Part shown: piece after piece, positions 1 to 13,858 of the stretch
Layout of the letters: every line of letters starts with the position of its first letter
Numbering within the stretch: the stretch's first letter is position 1
Source: Mesostigma viride
Lineage: Eukaryota; Streptophyta; Mesostigmatophyceae; Mesostigmatales; Mesostigmataceae
Assembly: GCA_009746045.1 (NCBI GenBank)
Contig: RPFO01000850.1
Span: 45,001-109,000 of the forward strand
DNA length: 64,000 nucleotides
Direction: 5' to 3'
Notes under the pieces: model-generated
Seen by the model: the letters and a program-made list of their open reading frames with translations, nothing else
What the model was told of the DNA's origin: nothing
Databases searched by the model: none
Program-made: the position numbers and the translations under genes

Positions 1-1
1 C

Positions 2-48
2 TTGTTGTTGGAGCTGCAGTTGCTGCTGCTGTTGTTCTTGTTGTTGGA

Positions 49-120
<72 letters not shown>

Positions 121-931
121 CTGATGGTGGCAGTGATTGCGGCTGCTGGTGCACATAGCTTTGTTCATGCAGCTCAAAATAATGCGGCTGGCCGTATGGT
201 GGCTGGCCTTGTGGCTGCAAGCGGTGCGCAAGGTAGTGCGGAGCATAGCCATGGTTGGGTGCTTCCGCAAAACTTGCATGGTAAGGCGCAGCGCTTGCGC
301 CATCTTGCTCACTCGTTGTGCTGAGTGGCAGCGGTGGCAGGGGTGGCAGAGGGGGCAGGGGTGGCAGCTGTACTAACGGGGCATCGCGAATTCCTGGCTG
401 AATTGGTTGGCCATGTGACGCCGTTGTTAAAGGGACAGGCTGGTAGGACGGAAATGCTGGCGAGCTGTCACTCCCAGCAGCAAACCCCGCAGCCCAGGGA
501 TGTATTGGCGCAGAGCCAACCACGTCCGCACACTCTGCCCATCGGTGGTCAAACCGGGTAGAATTTTGCATGCTGCCAGCTGTACCATATGCCGCTGCCG
601 CGGAGAGTAGGTTGCCCGATGCCTGGCCATAGCTTTCCCGCACGGTTTGCAAGTCATTCTGCGTTGATTTTACCAGCGGCCTCTGAAGTATATCCAGATC
701 GGATTGGCACGTGGGCATTCCCATCATCAGCCCCCTCTCCCAGCGGGCACCATCCAGATGCCCGGTACTGCTCCATGGCGAACCGCCACCACTTTGCCCC
801 AAACCCTGGGGAAAACCAGAAACGACAGAGGGGTCGGCGCCGTATGCCGCTAGCGACGCTCCGGAGGCGTCACACGATAACCTAGCTTGGTCTTGGTTGG
901 AAGACAGCTGAGGCTGTAAGGACGGCATCAT
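2..931 (-). CDS. Partial Gln/Pro-rich protein running off the left edge
   Basis: An open frame starts at an ATG (931-929, directly followed by a second ATG) and continues without a stop to the left edge, about 310 codons. An in-frame TGA lies about 15 bases upstream of the ATG, so the start is plausible. The product is low in complexity: Ser/Gly/Ala-rich at the start, a proline-leucine stretch of PPLPPLPP type near 330-370, a His/Tyr/Gln-rich part, then a long polyglutamine run encoded by CAG from about 121 down to the edge. No catalytic domain is visible. Q-rich and P-rich tracts are common in algal transcription regulators and RNA-binding proteins, but that is only an inference; the folded domain, if any, lies outside the window. 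Introns cannot be excluded. Confidence 0.5.
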
Positions 932-2086
932 ACTGGCAATAACCCGTCACAAGCCTTCTGGCAAATATGCGAAGTAACCAGGCTATTTTGTTAAATGAGC
1001 AAGATCACGCGAAGAAGAAGCGTTATCAAGATTGAGACTAACAACGGAGACTGTTACGCCATGACTTCATAAGAAAACTCAGGTATGTCGCCACTCCGGA
1101 ATTCCCTGCCGGCGATCGACTGATAGTATTAATTTTTTGTGTTGCCCGGGTGTTACAGGACACTCTGACGCCGGTTGCAGCGTTTGCGGCGGAAAATTTA
1201 TGTCTGTCAGTCATTAACGTTTGCCCCCAGGCGGCGGAAATGAGGAATGCGCAGAGGCCACATTCCTAATAAGTAGTGACACGTCCCAGTGCTATGTTGC
1301 GTCTGCTCAGATTTTTTTTTTGTTGGCCCTGGCAAGTGGCAAGTCAGCCACCATCGTTAGAGCAGTCTCCGTGGAGCCAGTTTTATGTAGTCCCAGTTTC
1401 CCAGTTCCACTTACCACGCCGGTTGCGTTGTTGTTGTTTTGCCCACGCCGTGGTTGCGGGGGCGTGGTCTTGGGCGTGTGATCATCGTATACCGTAGTGG
1501 CTTTTATACGTGTACGCTTAATTATTGGAAGAGTTCTTGGAATTTTTGTTACGTGTACGCCAACATTTGGGAATAATTTTTACAGTACCTACGTATATTG
1601 TCAGGGTATATTCAGGGGTACCTAGTAGTAGTTCGCTGGCACACAGTACAAGGAAGTATTTTCAAGTAATTTAATGGTGAGGTAGTATAATTTAATGGTG
1701 AGGATCTAGGTAAGTAAACTGGCCTGTGCATGTCACCATGGTCATAAAGCAATCACTGTACTTTGGCATGATGGTTAGTTATGGGATATGAACCGAACAA
1801 TGCACCAATTACCTAGTTTAGGTATTAATTAATGAATGGATTACACGTGGTCAAACTACCGACTGTAGAGGTAATTGCTTTTTATTACATTGACAAAAAA
1901 GAAACTGATCACCTGAACAAAGCCACTTGAATGTCATGAATTAAGTTGGCTCACTTAATTCATGCACTCATCCCAACGTAGTCATGCACCAACATCAATA
2001 AGACAACTACCTAGAAAAACAAAGGCAGAAAATTGAGAAAGGGAGCATGCAATGTTATCTCCATGGATTGGTATCTTCTTTTGCAT
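932..2086. other. Intergenic region without a recognisable gene
   Basis: I see no coding region with family resemblance. The part next to 931 is the likely 5' region of the minus-strand Q-rich gene. The rest is AT-rich, with only short, compositionally random open frames. Confidence 0.5.
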
Positions 2087-2452
2087 CTAGTGGCCAGTGC
2101 TAAGCGTATTGTTGTCATTGATGATATCAGTGAGCAGTTCAGCGTCAGCCTCCGTCTCCAGCACCAGGGCATTCTCCTCCTCGGCCGTGAGGTCTGCCTC
2201 CTCGCCCTGTGGCGCCTCTTGCATGGTAGTGTCGTTGGGGAAGATCTTGCCCTGCTCCTTCAGCCGCATGGCCTCCCTTTGGAAGGCCGTGGTCCATGCA
2301 CGGCTGAGGCCCGCCTTCTCAAAGCCCCTCTTCATGACCTCGGGCTCGCTCCGGCAGCGGTCCCACCTGGCATAAATCCAGGCAGGGGTGAGGGGCTTGA
2401 TCGCGCTCATGCGCAGGTTCACCTTCTTTGCCACGTCCTTGACGGAGACACC
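2087..2452 (-). pseudogene. C-terminal fragment of a DDE transposase (pogo/Tigger-like)
   Basis: The minus-strand frame ending at 2087 contains IKPLTPAWIYARWDRC, then EPEVMKRGFEKAGLS and an acidic tail. The arrangement of a helix with W-x-x-x-W followed by an x-x-I/V-x-K-x-F-x-x-x-G-I/L-S element resembles the C-terminal end of DDE superfamily endonucleases derived from pogo/Tigger transposases. No DDE catalytic residues are present, because the reading frame loses similarity upstream of about 2452 and then meets the AAC/GTT microsatellite. I read this as the leftover 3' end of a class II element. The family assignment is from pattern memory and is moderate at best. Confidence 0.4.
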
Positions 2453-2646
2453 GGAGGCCCGGCCAGCAGCTGCTGCACCTTCCCCGCAAGCCACTCCCCC
2501 GATGCAGCGCAGATCGCTGCCTTGAACGGTCGCTGCATCATCAAGTCCTAGGGCTGCGCCACACCCGTCGTCCCCGCAGGAACATACAGGAGTACAACAA
2601 CAATGTAGGAGTACAACAACAACAACATGCAATGATCCACGGGTAA

Positions 2647-5431
<2,785 letters not shown>

Positions 5432-6054
5432 CCCGGGGAAACGGGAATATTAAATGTGGCCCAAGCCGCCACGTCGGTTCGCTGGTGATGATGTCAAACG
5501 TAATTAGAATCTCATCATGATATTGGTACAGTTACTGGGGGAAAAAAAAAATAAACACCTTGCGTTCCTCCGGCATGAGGAGGTCGACGGCCCGACGGCT
5601 GTACTACCCCCCCCCCCCCCCCCCCCCTTGATGTTTAGGAAAGGGGTCCGACCCATCCAGGGCTCATGATCTTAAAGAATCTTACTAATGTGATTCGATA
5701 ATACTAAGTTCTACTACATTCTACTACAACTATACTACTAGTAGAGGTCAAGTTGAAATCCAGGGTCCCATGATCTTATACCTGAGAATCTTAAATATCA
5801 CTGAAAGTAGGGGTGTATTTAGTTTGCTCAAGCACTGATCATGATCCCTGAATGATGATGAATGTTGGCTGCTGGCACCCGCCGTCTCAGTCTGTTCCTA
5901 ACTGAATGTACTATATGCGGTGCCCGGCCGGTCATGTAGTATAAGTCATTCCGAGTCAATACAAATCGATCGCCCGATAACGCACTAGTCCAAAACCAAC
6001 CAACCGAACCAACATGACCACCACCCGGCCGGCAATCACCATGATGATGAATGC
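5432..6054. other. AT-rich spacer with a C21 homopolymer
   Basis: No gene is visible. A run of 21 C lies at 5607-5627 and short AT-rich motifs surround it. Confidence 0.6.
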
Positions 6055-6258
6055 TTCTGCTGGATCGGGCTTGACGAGAGCTGTCCGTCGATTGCCGCAT
6101 TTAAGTCCAGTCCGTCAGAGCCGAACTGATGAGGAGGGGGTGGGCTGCTATGAGCCTAATTCTACCTAGGTTACGTACCCTCGTTCAGTTGCGTTACCGC
6201 TTTAAGTTGCGACGCCAAGTTTTAGGCGGCGATCGAAACTTAAAAGCGGTAATGACTG
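6055..6258. mobile_element. Right-end fragment of a TA-flanked non-autonomous DNA element (copy 1)
   Basis: Sequence from about 6055 (CTGGATCGGGCTTGACGAGA) matches 7038-7120 in the neighbouring copy. It ends in the same subterminal inverted repeat and terminus GGTAATGACTG, followed by TA at 6259-6260. The left part of this copy is not recognisable. Confidence 0.6.
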
Positions 6259-6270
6259 TAGTATTTACTA

Positions 6271-9090
6271 CAGTCATTCCCGCGTTAAGTTGCGTTTCTT
6301 AAGGTTGCGTTCCCGCGTTAAGTTGCGGCGCCGAAGTTTGGGGGGCGACCGCAACTTAAGCATGGAGGCCATCGCAACTTAACGCGGTAACGACCCAATT
6401 TGTAGGTGTCAGGCCATTTTTGGCCGCGCAGGAGGCCATTTTTTGCCAAGTCCGGACCCGCTACTTGATTTTAGGGGGCAAAATACGCAAGCCCCACTGG
6501 CGCGCAAATTTCCCCGCCTGCTGGCTTAGGTGAAAAGCGCGAATGCAACCTTACAAATTCAGTTTTGCAGCCTGCGGGCTGCGGTACATAAGAATCCACG
6601 ACCATGCATGGTCATCTGTAATTGAGACATCTTGCCATAAATTACCACCATAGTCATGCCGAACTTCATTGACCATAGTCATGCCGAATGCACCGCAGAA
6701 GGGCAAAGACAAGGTTGTTGAGGCCACAGGCAGTCTCGCTGCCTGTCGGTGGCCTCCATGCTGTTATTATTGTTTACATGCAGGCCATTGACAGTAAATG
6801 AAGCTTCCCTCACGACTGTTCCCATGTTTTGTCACCGGCAGTCAAACGTGAAGCCGGCTGGCCGGCAATCAAGTAACCCGCCAAAAAAAGAGCCGAAGTC
6901 AGAGGGTTTAACACACATTTGTGTTATAAAACGCAGGCACTGCGTGGCTGCCCACTGACGGCGTGTTTTGCAGCCCGCCTTTCAGTTTGTCCACAATATC
7001 TGGCCTGGAAAATGGACTTTGGCCGGCTTTGACGCTGCAGCTGGATCGGGCTTGACGAGAGCTGTCGAATGCCGTATAGAAGTCCGTCAGAGGAGGAGGT
7101 GGTGGGCTGCTAGCCTAATTCTGCCGTTAAGGGGAGGTGGCACCCCAAAAACCTTAAAAATTGAACTATGGTAATAACACTTGAAATTCATTTGCACAAT
7201 GCTGAAATATGATTGCGGGCACTAAATAACATCTCTTGTGAGTTGTCCATGCACTTTTGGGGGGTACTACCCCCAAGTATACGCCAATATTGCGCTATAA
7301 ATAGAAAAAGACGCTAATTAGGGCTGGGTATGCCCCAGCCAATGCACACATTTGTTGGCAACCAAAAATCAACCATTTGTAGTTCCCTGAGTGTGTAGCT
7401 TGCTGAGCTATTTACATCATGGAAATGGCAAAACCTTGAACAGTTATTAATTTTCCCGCAAAACAGGTCTTTTTTTACCGGACATTGGGAATAAACATAT
7501 CATAAACACTTCAGATAAGGCCACAAAATCAAGCGAAAATCCGGCTAACAGGGGGACAGCAGTGGTCCAAGTCCCAGGTCATTCCGACAAGTCTAGCTCA
7601 AGTTATAAGGTTTTGCGTGCTAAAACCTGAACATACGCTAAATGAGGTTTTTCTGTGTATAAGGCCACCTAGACATCATGTTTTCCATCCAAGAAGCCAA
7701 AAAACATGCCCAACTCGATCACACAACATAAGAAAAGGCTAGGCACCTCATCTGCCCTCCCCTGCCCTCAGCATGGCCAGCCTTGCCAGCGTGCGCATAG
7801 CAACACCATCGCTAGGCATACACGCACCAAGAGAGCATACACTATGCTCAGCCCAAGGTTACCATGTAAATTTATGCCAAGAACTCAGCAAGTATACGTG
7901 TAAAAACCTTAGAAAGACTGCCCAAGCAATAGAGGCAACTGCAGCCTGCAAACTTGGCAGCAAATCACACATGTTGTCTGCCAAGCATTCACATCCTATC
8001 CAGCTTGCCTTGCTGCACACATAGCAGGGAAGTCTTAATGGTTATAGCTCAAGGAAAGCAATGGAAACACCTATCTAATGCAATGCCACTCATGCAGTAT
8101 GGCCAGCAAAAGAACCACTCTCACCTTCCTTTCCAATATGGCAATTTGCTAAGAAGCTGATGCCAGCTTGTTAGCCTCTAGGCACATGCCGGATGTCGTT
8201 ACTAAAACAGGCGTGTCAGATCCGGCACATAACAAAGCGTCTGAGCAAGCTCATGTCCAAAGGATTATGGAAAACAAATGTCAACACGTTACCAACAACT
8301 TGACCTCGGTGCATTTATCATGCCAGCCACAAACTACACGAAATTGTACGAAATTGCTAGGAATCTGACGATGCAACCGAAAGAAATGGAGCGCTTCCTG
8401 CGGGGAAACTGCCCGAAAAAAAGGCGAAAGGCCGACGTTAATGCACCTGCCTGCGTGGAAATATTTCATGCATAAACTGGCACGCAAGCTCGAACAATAA
8501 AAGACATCATCCATTGACCAGGCGAACAAGGAAGGTGCGCCTTCCGTGAATACGTCGAAGGCGACATGCGCAGGCCTGCGTAGGTTCTTACCTTGAATGC
8601 CGGAAATGTAAAAGAAGCCGGGAAGCTTCGGCACAAACTCGACAACGCCATTAAGCTAGCTTCATAATCGCTCTTTGGAGCCTACGTTGCCTCACAATAG
8701 CTGCCGTAAACCTGCATTAAATTTCATGATCCGCAAGAGAAATTATATCCTGGACCCCCGCGCCCGTAGCCGTTCGAGAAATGAGCGATATTGCAAACCG
8801 TAAACTTTCCGCCATGAAATGAGGTCATCAACTAATCTTCTGCGAAATTCAAGCATTTTTTCTAGCTGTTTACGTGCCATATCGATTAATATTGCATAAA
8901 GGCATGCCGCCATGGCCACCTCCGCGAGGGTTGAGCGGTCCGGGCACACATTATACACCGTACGGACGGTACCGCGAATTTTTTGGCGCGGAAAATATTC
9001 GGCGCGCCACGTCCCCTTAAGTTGCGTTCCCGCTTTAAGTTGCGGCGCCAAGTTTTGGGGGGCGATCGCAACTTAACGCGGGAATGACTG
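6271..9090. mobile_element. TA-flanked non-autonomous element (copy 2), pogo/mariner-like ends
   Basis: The left end CAGTCATTCCCGCGTTAAGT (from 6271, preceded by TA) and the right end at 9071-9090 (followed by TA at 9091) are inverted copies of each other. Each end also holds an inner inverted repeat with AAGTTGCG and GGCGATCGCAACTTAA, so each end can fold on itself. A CAGT terminus with a TA duplication is typical of pogo/Tc1-mariner elements. There is no transposase frame. Without the nested insert at 7131-9016 the element is about 0.93 kb. Confidence 0.65.
7131..9016. mobile_element. TTAA-flanked non-autonomous element, copy A
   Basis: The body begins GGGGAGGTGGCACCCC and ends GGCGCGCCACGTCCCC, an imperfect terminal inverted repeat, with TTAA on both sides (7127-7130 and 9017-9020). 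The sequence beside the insertion matches the uninterrupted sequence of copy 1 of the TA-flanked element, so this element sits inside that element. TTAA duplications are known for the piggyBac and Kolobok superfamilies. No transposase is encoded. It shares long stretches with copy B (13859-16487). Confidence 0.75.
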
Positions 9091-9092
9091 TA

Positions 9093-9591
9093 CCTATTTA
9101 GGAAGCCACGCGTCACTTAACAATGAGTTCGGAGGGATGAGTGATGAAACGCGAGTCGACGTAACTAAGTCATTTTCTCATTCCAGCTTAGCTGAGCGGC
9201 CTGGTGACGCGCGGTCTGACGTAGAGCCGCGCCAGATCTGCGGATGTCTATGCAAAGGCATCGGAAAAAGCTCGTCCGACGTACATTCTATGGCCAGCCT
9301 GTCTCGTCCCGTAGTTTCAGCCACTATTTTTCGTTGGAAAAGATACGATGACTTGAACCTTGCTAGAACATTTTTCAGCAACCTCAACTTTTTGCAATCG
9401 CTTTTTGCAAATCTCCTGGTTCTACGCGATCCACGTCCGCCAGGACCGTACAGGAAAGTGCGACCTCGACCATGCGATTCTTCCCTGAAGGCCTCGTGTG
9501 TCCTTGGCTCATGTCACCAACTGTCGAAGGCCACAAAAGTCGACGTCGCCACCTCAGTCGTCACAAATCTTTGCGCTTCCCACGCGCAAAC
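9093..9591 (+). promoter_or_regulatory. Upstream region of the FAD6 gene
   Basis: About 500 bases between the end of the TA-flanked element and the chosen FAD6 ATG. It probably holds the promoter and 5' UTR. I see no clear TATA box. A chance open frame crosses the region but has no family resemblance. A transposon insertion ends only 500 bases before the start codon. Confidence 0.35.
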
Positions 9592-11856
9592 ATGGCCGCC
9601 ATGAACATGGCCGCCCTTCAATGCAGCCTTTCTACACGGCCCGAGGCCTCGGCCATCAATTACGGGAGACCTGCTCGATGCACAGCCAAGAACAGTGAGT
9701 ATGAATTCAGTGATGATGCTGTCAGGAAATGTATTTAATTAATTTGTTTTGTGTCGGAAGGTATTTGTGTATGCGATGGTTGTTAACGTGTCTGCCGTTT
9801 CATATTCCTTCTTATACGCAGGCTTGCGCCAGGCGTCAAGCTTCGCGGGTGTTCCCGTTCAAGGATTGAAGACCACTCTGCCTCGCAGCTGCCGTCAAAG
9901 GCTGCCTGTCATCTCCATGGTCGCCGTTGCGCCATCGGCGCAACCGGCCGAGGAGCCTCCGCGAGTTCAGACATCTCCTCCCCTAACTGCTGAGCAGAGG
10001 GCAGAGCTTGCGAAGAAATACGGCTTTGAGCAGATCGGGGAGGAAGTGCCAGACGGGGTCACGCTGAAGCAAATTATCGAGTCAATGCCCGCCGAGGTCT
10101 TCGAGTTGAATGAAGGAAAGGCCTGGTTCCAGGTTGCTTTGACCCTCGCGTCGTCAGCTCTCGGCCTGTATGCTATCTCCCAGTCTCCCTGGTACCTCCT
10201 TCCACTTGCGTGGGCGTTCACTGGAACCGCATTTACCGGGGTGAGTTAGCGAAACAAACGGAAAGTGGAGTGCAATATACATAATTTGCGCGGCTAGGTA
10301 GTGGGATAGATAGTGGGTTCTTCCCTGAAAGCAGTCGGTTTTTTTTATTTGGATGTAGCGTGTTTTTAGCCTCTACTGCTTACTTCTGGCCTGTAATGAC
10401 CGTGTATCCTGGAATACGGACAGTACTGTGGAGACTTTCCACGGCCTCTGCATGAAACACAAAGGTGCTGTATGCTGGGTGGATTTCGTACCCGCAACGT
10501 GTGGTCAATATAGCTGTGAATGAAACTGTGTGGTCATCACGATTGTGTTGCTGCTTAACTCCTGCAGCTTTTCGTCATCGGGCATGACTGCGCCCATAAG
10601 AGCTTCAGCAAGAACAAGCTGGTCGAGGACATCGTCGGCACACTCATGTTCATGCCGCTCATCTACCCGTACGAGCCATGGCGGTTTAAGCATGACCAGC
10701 ACCACGCCCGGACAAACATGTATGTACTCACTGCTTGGATTCCTTTTTTATGCATCAATTTGACGGCATCATTCTTGTATGTGTGGCTGCAATTGTAGCT
10801 TGTTACGATGCTGCATGGCATACTTTTGAAAGTGACCATTTGGGTGGCATGCAAGCTAATTGAGTTTGTTCTGGCACACAGCTGACACGTCTGCGTCTTA
10901 TGTTTTGCGCCATTGTCGGCTTGCAGGCTGGTGGAGGACACGGCGTGGCACCCGGTGGTCCCTGAGGAGTATGACGCTCTGCCAGGCTGGTTTAAAGGCA
11001 TCATGAAGTTCGCGCTCGGCCCGCTGAAGCCATGGGCGTCTGTGGGTCACTGGTACGTCGGCAGTGCCGTGTAGTTGTGTGCAATGCAAGGCCTTGTTGT
11101 CCGAACCTTTCTTTTCTCAGAAAGTGGGTAATTGCTCAACGTATGTATAATAGAGTGTTATGATCAATAAAGTTTGAAACACTGTTTGAAGCATTGGGAT
11201 TGCTAAATGCTGGCAGATTGATAGTTGCTGTTTGATAACCTGACCATGTTCCGAACTGACTAGCTGGTTTCTGTGATTGTGTGGCTGCTCACTGCAGGCT
11301 CATCTGGCACTTTGACCTGAACAAGTACTCCCCGGCGCAGCAGACGCGCGTCAAGATCAGCCTGGCGGCGGTGTACGCTACCATCCTTATCGGTGGCCCG
11401 CTTCTGGTGGCCAAGACAGGCGTGTGGGGCCTCGTTAAGTACTGGCTGATGCCGTGGCTGGGCTATCACTTCTGGATGAGCACATTCACGATGGTGCACC
11501 ACACGGCGCCGCACATCCCATTCAAGGACAAGGAGGAGTGGGATGGCGCCAAGGCCCAGCTGGGCGGCACCGTCCACTGCGTGTACCCCAAATGGGTGGA
11601 GGTCCTGTGCCACAACATCAGTGTGCACATCCCGCACCACGTGATGCAGCGCATTCCCAGCTACAACCTGCCTGCGGCGCACAAGTCACTTGAGGAGAAC
11701 TGGGGCCGCTACATGAACAAGGCCACCTTCAACTGGCGGCTCATGCAGACGATCATGACCGAGTGCAGCATCTACGACAAGGAGGAGAACTACATCGCCT
11801 TCGACAAGCATGAGGGGAAGCCGAGTGCACTGTACAATTTCATGCGGTCCATTTAA
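9592..11856 (+). CDS. FAD6: Plastid omega-6 (delta-12) fatty-acid desaturase, five exons
   Basis: It introduces the second double bond into 16:1/18:1 acyl chains of plastid glycerolipids, using ferredoxin, in the plastid envelope membrane. My exon model is 9592-9694, 9822-10240, 10568-10719, 10927-11052 and 11298-11856. All introns are GT...AG (donors GTGAGT, GTGAGT, GTATGT, GTACGT) and the phases fit, giving 452 residues, close to the usual 420-450. The three histidine boxes of membrane desaturases are present: HDCAH (about 180-184), HDQHH (216-220) and HIPHH (377-381). The context IYPYEPWRFKHDQHH and the LVEDTAWHPV segment that follows are characteristic of FAD6 rather than FAD2. The first roughly 70 residues are Ser/Arg/Ala-rich and fit a chloroplast transit peptide. 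Codons 1, 4 and 6 are all Met, so the exact start is uncertain. The frame is intact, unlike the elements around it. Confidence 0.93.
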
Positions 11857-12120
11857 AGAGGCCAGCCTCCTGTCTGCAGCCAGGGGTTGCCGCCTGCAAA
11901 TCTTCATTTTTGCGTTGACACAATACCGACATGGCTTTCATTCATTTTGATCCTGATATGCCAAGATGCTGTAGTTGACGTGGCTGGAAGTGCAGGACGG
12001 CAAAGCTGTTCAAACAAAGAGATCCCCTAGGTCCGGCTAGCCTCTGAGTGGGTTGGCATGTATATTTTAAACTCCTAATTCTTAAATTTAAATCAATTCA
12101 ATCGGTGGTACAACCACTTG
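11857..12120 (+). other. Downstream region of FAD6 (probable 3' UTR)
   Basis: No gene is seen. I find neither the chlorophyte TGTAA polyadenylation motif nor AATAAA close to the stop, so the transcript end is not placed. Confidence 0.4.
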
Positions 12121-12240
12121 CAATAATGTCGCCCAGGAACTTATAGCTACACCATCGCCCCCATTCCATATTCATTTCCATGAGGACTTGAGCTCACGTG
12201 ACGCAGCTATGGGTAAATTAACAACTAATCACACCTACTT
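12121..12240 (+). mobile_element. Diverged 3' end of a family-2 LINE
   Basis: Resembles the 3' UTR of the better copies at 13100-13190: a CCATTCCAT stretch, then GAGGACTT, GCTCACGTGACGCAG and a TTAA-rich end. It is clearly older than the other copies. Confidence 0.5.
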
Positions 12241-12789
12241 GAGATTCCCATGCACCCCTGGGCAAAGTTGACATGATTGTGGCAGTCCACTAGGACAAGC
12301 CATAGTAATGCTAGCCATGCACCCCTGGTGTTGTTCAGTGCCCCAGCCCTTTTTCACCTGTTCTCTTTCACCTTCTTTTTTACCTGTCACCTGTTGGCTG
12401 GGATCGTCGAAAGTCGCGGAAGTCGCGAAAAAAATTCCTTTTCCATTAGCTTGAAAATCATTTTTATAAAAATTTAATTATAATATGACACCGTTGGGAG
12501 ATCTTGTAGCACGTATTCCCTTGCTTGATGGATGGAGGTGGGAAGCCGTGAAACCTAACTAAGCTAACTCTTAACCCGTGTTTTTTTACAACGCGATACA
12601 TCGCGTTGTAGGGTTAGAACCCCATATGTCATGCAGGCCTTCTAGGCCCTCTCCTCAAGCCGCCTTGTGTGCTTGTGCTTGTTTAGGAGGCATGAACCAT
12701 CATATGATTTTAATTAATTAATTAATTAATAGATGCCCCTTTCTCAGGGCTATGTGTTACATATGGCCCGCACAGATCATACATCAGAT
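12241..12789. other. Spacer without a recognisable gene
   Basis: Mostly AT-rich sequence. A short TTAATTAA tract at about 12707-12731 and the following CAGGGCTATGTGTTACAT resemble LINE tail sequence, but there is no coding part. Confidence 0.4.
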
Positions 12790-13258
12790 AGACTAGCTGG
12801 CACCAAGCCCGCCCAGCCTGGGCGATATGTCCTCACCTGGCGTGCCCCCGGCCGCGCGGCAGGGCCGCCACCCGTGGACTTTTCGTGATAGACTCGGCAT
12901 GGACATGTGCTACACTAGACGTGACGGGCTTACCCCCGGGCAGCCTCCTGGTTTGTCTGTAATATGGAGGCAGATGGTGCGCAAGGATAGATGGCAAGTA
13001 GTGATGAAGGAGACCACCCCCAAGCCTGTGGGGGCTCCGCGTGTGACCAAGTATGGCATTCATAGCGATTCGGGCCGCGGTGCCCACACCCCTGTAACTA
13101 GGACCTAGATAGCTTATACCATCCATTCCATCCCATGTTCCCCTCCCACTGAGGACTTATGCTCACGTGACGCAGTCACGTGTCTATTAATTAATTAATG
13201 TGTTACACATGCTCCCCACGGAGCTATGACTTATTAATTAATTAATTAATTAATCGCG
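12790..13258 (+). mobile_element. 5'-truncated LINE, family 2 (3' end with C-terminal ORF2 remnant)
   Basis: Encodes the very C-terminus of ORF2, including GLSVIWRQMVRKDRWQVVMK, which corresponds to GLGLSVIWKKMMDKAKWAQV in family 1. It is followed by a 3' UTR and tails of repeated TTAA. The same family recurs at 16506-17746 and 17747-18034. Confidence 0.75.
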
Positions 13259-13858
13259 TTGTAATCTGACACGTGGCAAACCTATTAAACATGCGATTTT
13301 TGGTCTGAAACTTTCAACATAGGTCAGAAACATCTCATAGAATTCAAGAAAAAATCCTGGTATTTTTGGTATTTTTTTTGTGACAGCTGCAAACAAATAT
13401 GTACCACTGAAATCAGGCATTTTCGCGAGACGAAGGTGAAGACGACGGTGATGGCGGCAGGTAGATCTCGCCAGTTTTCGCGCGAATTTCAGTGGCTGTT
13501 GGGTGGTGTGACCATGATGATGCGTTCAAAGGTTGATAATTAGGTTTCTACGAGTTTGTTGAGGTACTGGGGCAAAGGAAACGTAGTTTATTCCAGTTTC
13601 TCACCCAACTTTCATGCGGAAACCCTGGAAACCGGCATACATATTATTACGTCTGTAATATGGAGGCAGCCCCCTTACCCGGGCATAGCGTGATAGACCA
13701 TGAGGGTGCAGGTGCCCTGGTGCACCTAGAGCAGGGGTAGCTTACATTCCCACCCTTGCATGAAGTAGCCTAGAATGTATTAAAAGCCATATGCCCCTTC
13801 TCAGGGCTATGTGCTACATCTACTCCCAACGGAGTGATGTTGATAATTAATTAATTAA
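13259..13858. other. Spacer with dispersed repeat E and a LINE tail
   Basis: 13674-13780 matches 20088-20197 (GGGCATAGC...GATAGA, then GGGTGCAGGTGCCC and TTACATTCCCACCCTTGCA). 13788-13858 is a LINE-type 3' end (CAGGGCTATGTG, CCCAACGGAG, TTAATTAATTAA). The rest holds no gene. Confidence 0.55.

Noticed and set aside
9137-9604. 155-codon frame upstream of FAD6
   Set aside because: No family pattern; lies in the presumed promoter/5' UTR and ends just after the FAD6 start codon in another frame.
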